16,098 nucleotides of DNA from Candidatus Aegiribacteria sp. (lineage in GTDB: Bacteria > Fermentibacterota > Fermentibacteria > Fermentibacterales > JCC-6): contig DAOWNO010000017.1 of assembly GCA_030642525.1 (NCBI GenBank), positions 1-16,098 on the forward strand. The letters are read 5' to 3'. A model generated the notes under the pieces. The model ran no database searches, was not told the origin of the DNA, and saw only the letters and a list, made by a program, of their open reading frames with translations. Both the position numbers and the translations under genes were made by a program. This document shows, piece by piece, positions 15,010 through 16,098 of the stretch (position 1 is its first letter; every line of letters starts with the position of its first letter).

Positions 15010-16098
15010 TTAAGAGTCTTTCTCCGGTAAAGGTACAACAAAGCCTGCTCGTGGAACAAACAGAGGCTTTTCGCATCCCTGTTGCCGGAGCCAATCCGCT
15101 ATATCATGCACGGGCTCAATACCCATTCCGGAAATAATAGCGTCCGGAAGCCCGCTTGCCAGAGCAAAGCGGATTCTCTTCCTCATATCCTTCAATCTGA
15201 CAATCGAGTGATCTCCCAGACTGTACTGATCAATCTCCGGTGCTGCCCAGCCGGAATCCATTGAAGCTTTGAAAGCCTTTTCCATGTGATCTGCTCCAAG
15301 TCCTTCCGCGCAGGAACTTACAAGCAGGAGAACGCCTCCATCCTCAACAAGGGAATGACAATTGTATATGGCCTTCTCCGACTGATACAAACTTACATCC
15401 AGCGGACTGCCCGGATGAACAACGACAACAGGTGATTTAGCGGTTTCTACAAGAGTAGATAACCGGGAACAGGCGTCTACAGCAGCCATGAATGATGCTT
15501 CACAGGAACCCACTACGAAATGCACAAGTTCACCATCATGCACTACACCGTTTCCCTGCACAATTTCAACGTGCTCTTCAATCAATTCAAGTGCTTCCAT
15601 CATATCAAGATGGACCGGATTATCATTGAGTTCTCCGGGCATGGAGCCTGGAAGACAGGCCAGGAAATGATTCTTGATTATTGTCTCTCTCCCCGATACG
15701 CCGGGAATAAATGATTTTCTGCCACCGGTGTATCCTGCGAAATAGTGAGGCTCGACAGAATTCACGGACACCACAGGATGTCGTTCAAGAATCCACGGAT
15801 CAACACTTACAGGTGTACCTCTTGATGTTCTGCCGATAAAGATCATTTCGCTTGAATCGCAATCAGAATTTTTCCATGGAGCTTCAGAAAATAATCCGCC
15901 CAGAAGCAGGTTTTTCTCTTCAGATGTAACCGGACGGTGCGTCCCGGTCGCAAAAAGAATTCTTACATTACCGCGGAGTTCCTGTTCAATCGGAGCCAGC
16001 ATGCGAAATGACGGTGGCCTGGTTGAATCATTAACCACGAGAGTGACCGTTTCCCTCGACCTGAACTCCTTCAATCGGGATATGACCGGTTCCCATGC
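15010..16098 (-). CDS. LarA-family nickel-pincer racemase/epimerase, N-terminus cut by window edge
   Basis: The frame stays open to the window edge (362 visible residues); LarA proteins are about 420, so roughly 60 N-terminal residues are missing. The first possible internal start (TTG, 16074) falls just before the conserved core and is not the real one. LarA enzymes use a nickel pincer nucleotide cofactor to racemise or epimerise 2-hydroxy acids. Visible motifs are NDSTRP (visible residues 23-28), GTHRPVT (52-58), HYFAGYTGGRK (118-128) and NH (143-144). The spacings H118 to K128 (10) and K128 to H144 (16) equal those of H174, K184 and H200 in Lactiplantibacillus LarA, so cofactor lysine and nickel-binding histidines are kept. 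No larB, larC or larE cofactor genes are in the window. The substrate is unknown; lactate is only one possibility. It lies directly upstream of the kinase gene. Confidence 0.88.
   Translation of the reverse strand, partial: AWEPVISRLKEFRSRETVTLVVNDSTRPPSFRMLAPIEQELRGNVRILFATGTHRPVTSEEKNLLLGGLFSEAPWKNSDCDSSEMIFIGRTSRGTPVSVDPWILERHPVVSVNSVEPHYFAGYTGGRKSFIPGVSGRETIIKNHFLACLPGSMPGELNDNPVHLDMMEALELIEEHVEIVQGNGVVHDGELVHFVVGSCEASFMAAVDACSRLSTLVETAKSPVVVVHPGSPLDVSLYQSEKAIYNCHSLVEDGGVLLLVSSCAEGLGADHMEKAFKASMDSGWAAPEIDQYSLGDHSIVRLKDMRKRIRFALASGLPDAIISGMGIEPVHDIADWLRQQGCEKPLFVPRAGFVVPLPEKDS

Noticed and set aside
15009..15059. Upstream start at 15059 for the histidine kinase
   Set aside because: It would overlap the LarA gene by 50 nt and add residues before the membrane helix. 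The ATG at 15008, right after the LarA stop and with an SD, fits better.
16072..16098. Start of the LarA gene at 16074
   Set aside because: The frame stays open to the window edge and the family needs about 60 more residues before the NDSTRP motif, so this TTG is internal.
1..16098. CRISPR array, insertion sequence or prophage
   Set aside because: No regularly spaced repeats, transposase, integrase or phage structural genes were seen on either strand.

Overview
The window reads as a stretch of chromosome from a bacterium of the FCB superphylum, or a candidate phylum near it, that is probably not Bacteroidota itself. The main clue is a full-length PorX-type response regulator (receiver plus PglZ domain) with a PorY-type histidine kinase next to it. 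A small DUF3098-like membrane protein points the same way. Against Bacteroidota proper are clear Shine-Dalgarno sequences (for example AGGAGG before two genes), TTGACA-type promoters and several GTG starts. The placement is inferred from gene content alone. No phage, transposase, CRISPR or plasmid genes are visible.

Almost everything is on the minus strand. Reading in the direction of transcription from the high-coordinate end, there is a tight operon in which neighbours overlap or nearly touch: a LarA-family nickel-pincer racemase (5' end outside the window), a PorY-like sensor kinase, PorX, TsaE, TsaB, a RimI acetyltransferase fused to a purine nucleoside phosphorylase, and FolC (16098 down to 8570). 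A recognisable promoter, with a perfect palindrome between its -35 and -10 boxes, follows the folC stop codon. It would drive a two-gene unit: a two-helix DUF3098-like membrane protein and a lipoprotein with a formylglycine-generating-enzyme (FGE) fold that lacks the catalytic cysteines. A 138-bp AT-rich gap then precedes a 1502-residue secreted protein with a beta-propeller-like start, a transglutaminase-like core and beta-sandwich domains at its C-terminus.

The low-coordinate end holds a plus-strand tRNA-Val(TAC), divergent from a 595-residue orphan protein with an ACT-like N-terminus. Next come tRNA-Met(CAT) with its own promoter and a rho-independent terminator, then a winged-helix/nucleotidyltransferase protein cut by the window edge. 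Three related 15-bp operator-like sites, spaced 21-22 bp apart, lie in front of that gene.

TsaB and TsaE are part of the tRNA t6A37 synthesis machinery, and tsaB-tsaE-rimI is a common bacterial cluster. Here the cluster sits behind a two-component system that in Bacteroidota controls type IX secretion genes, and rimI is fused to a nucleoside salvage enzyme. The less ordinary points are the linked PorY-PorX pair, a four-cysteine (zinc-ribbon-like) insert in the kinase sensor domain, the RimI-PNP fusion, the ACT-like orphan, and the two operator-like regions.
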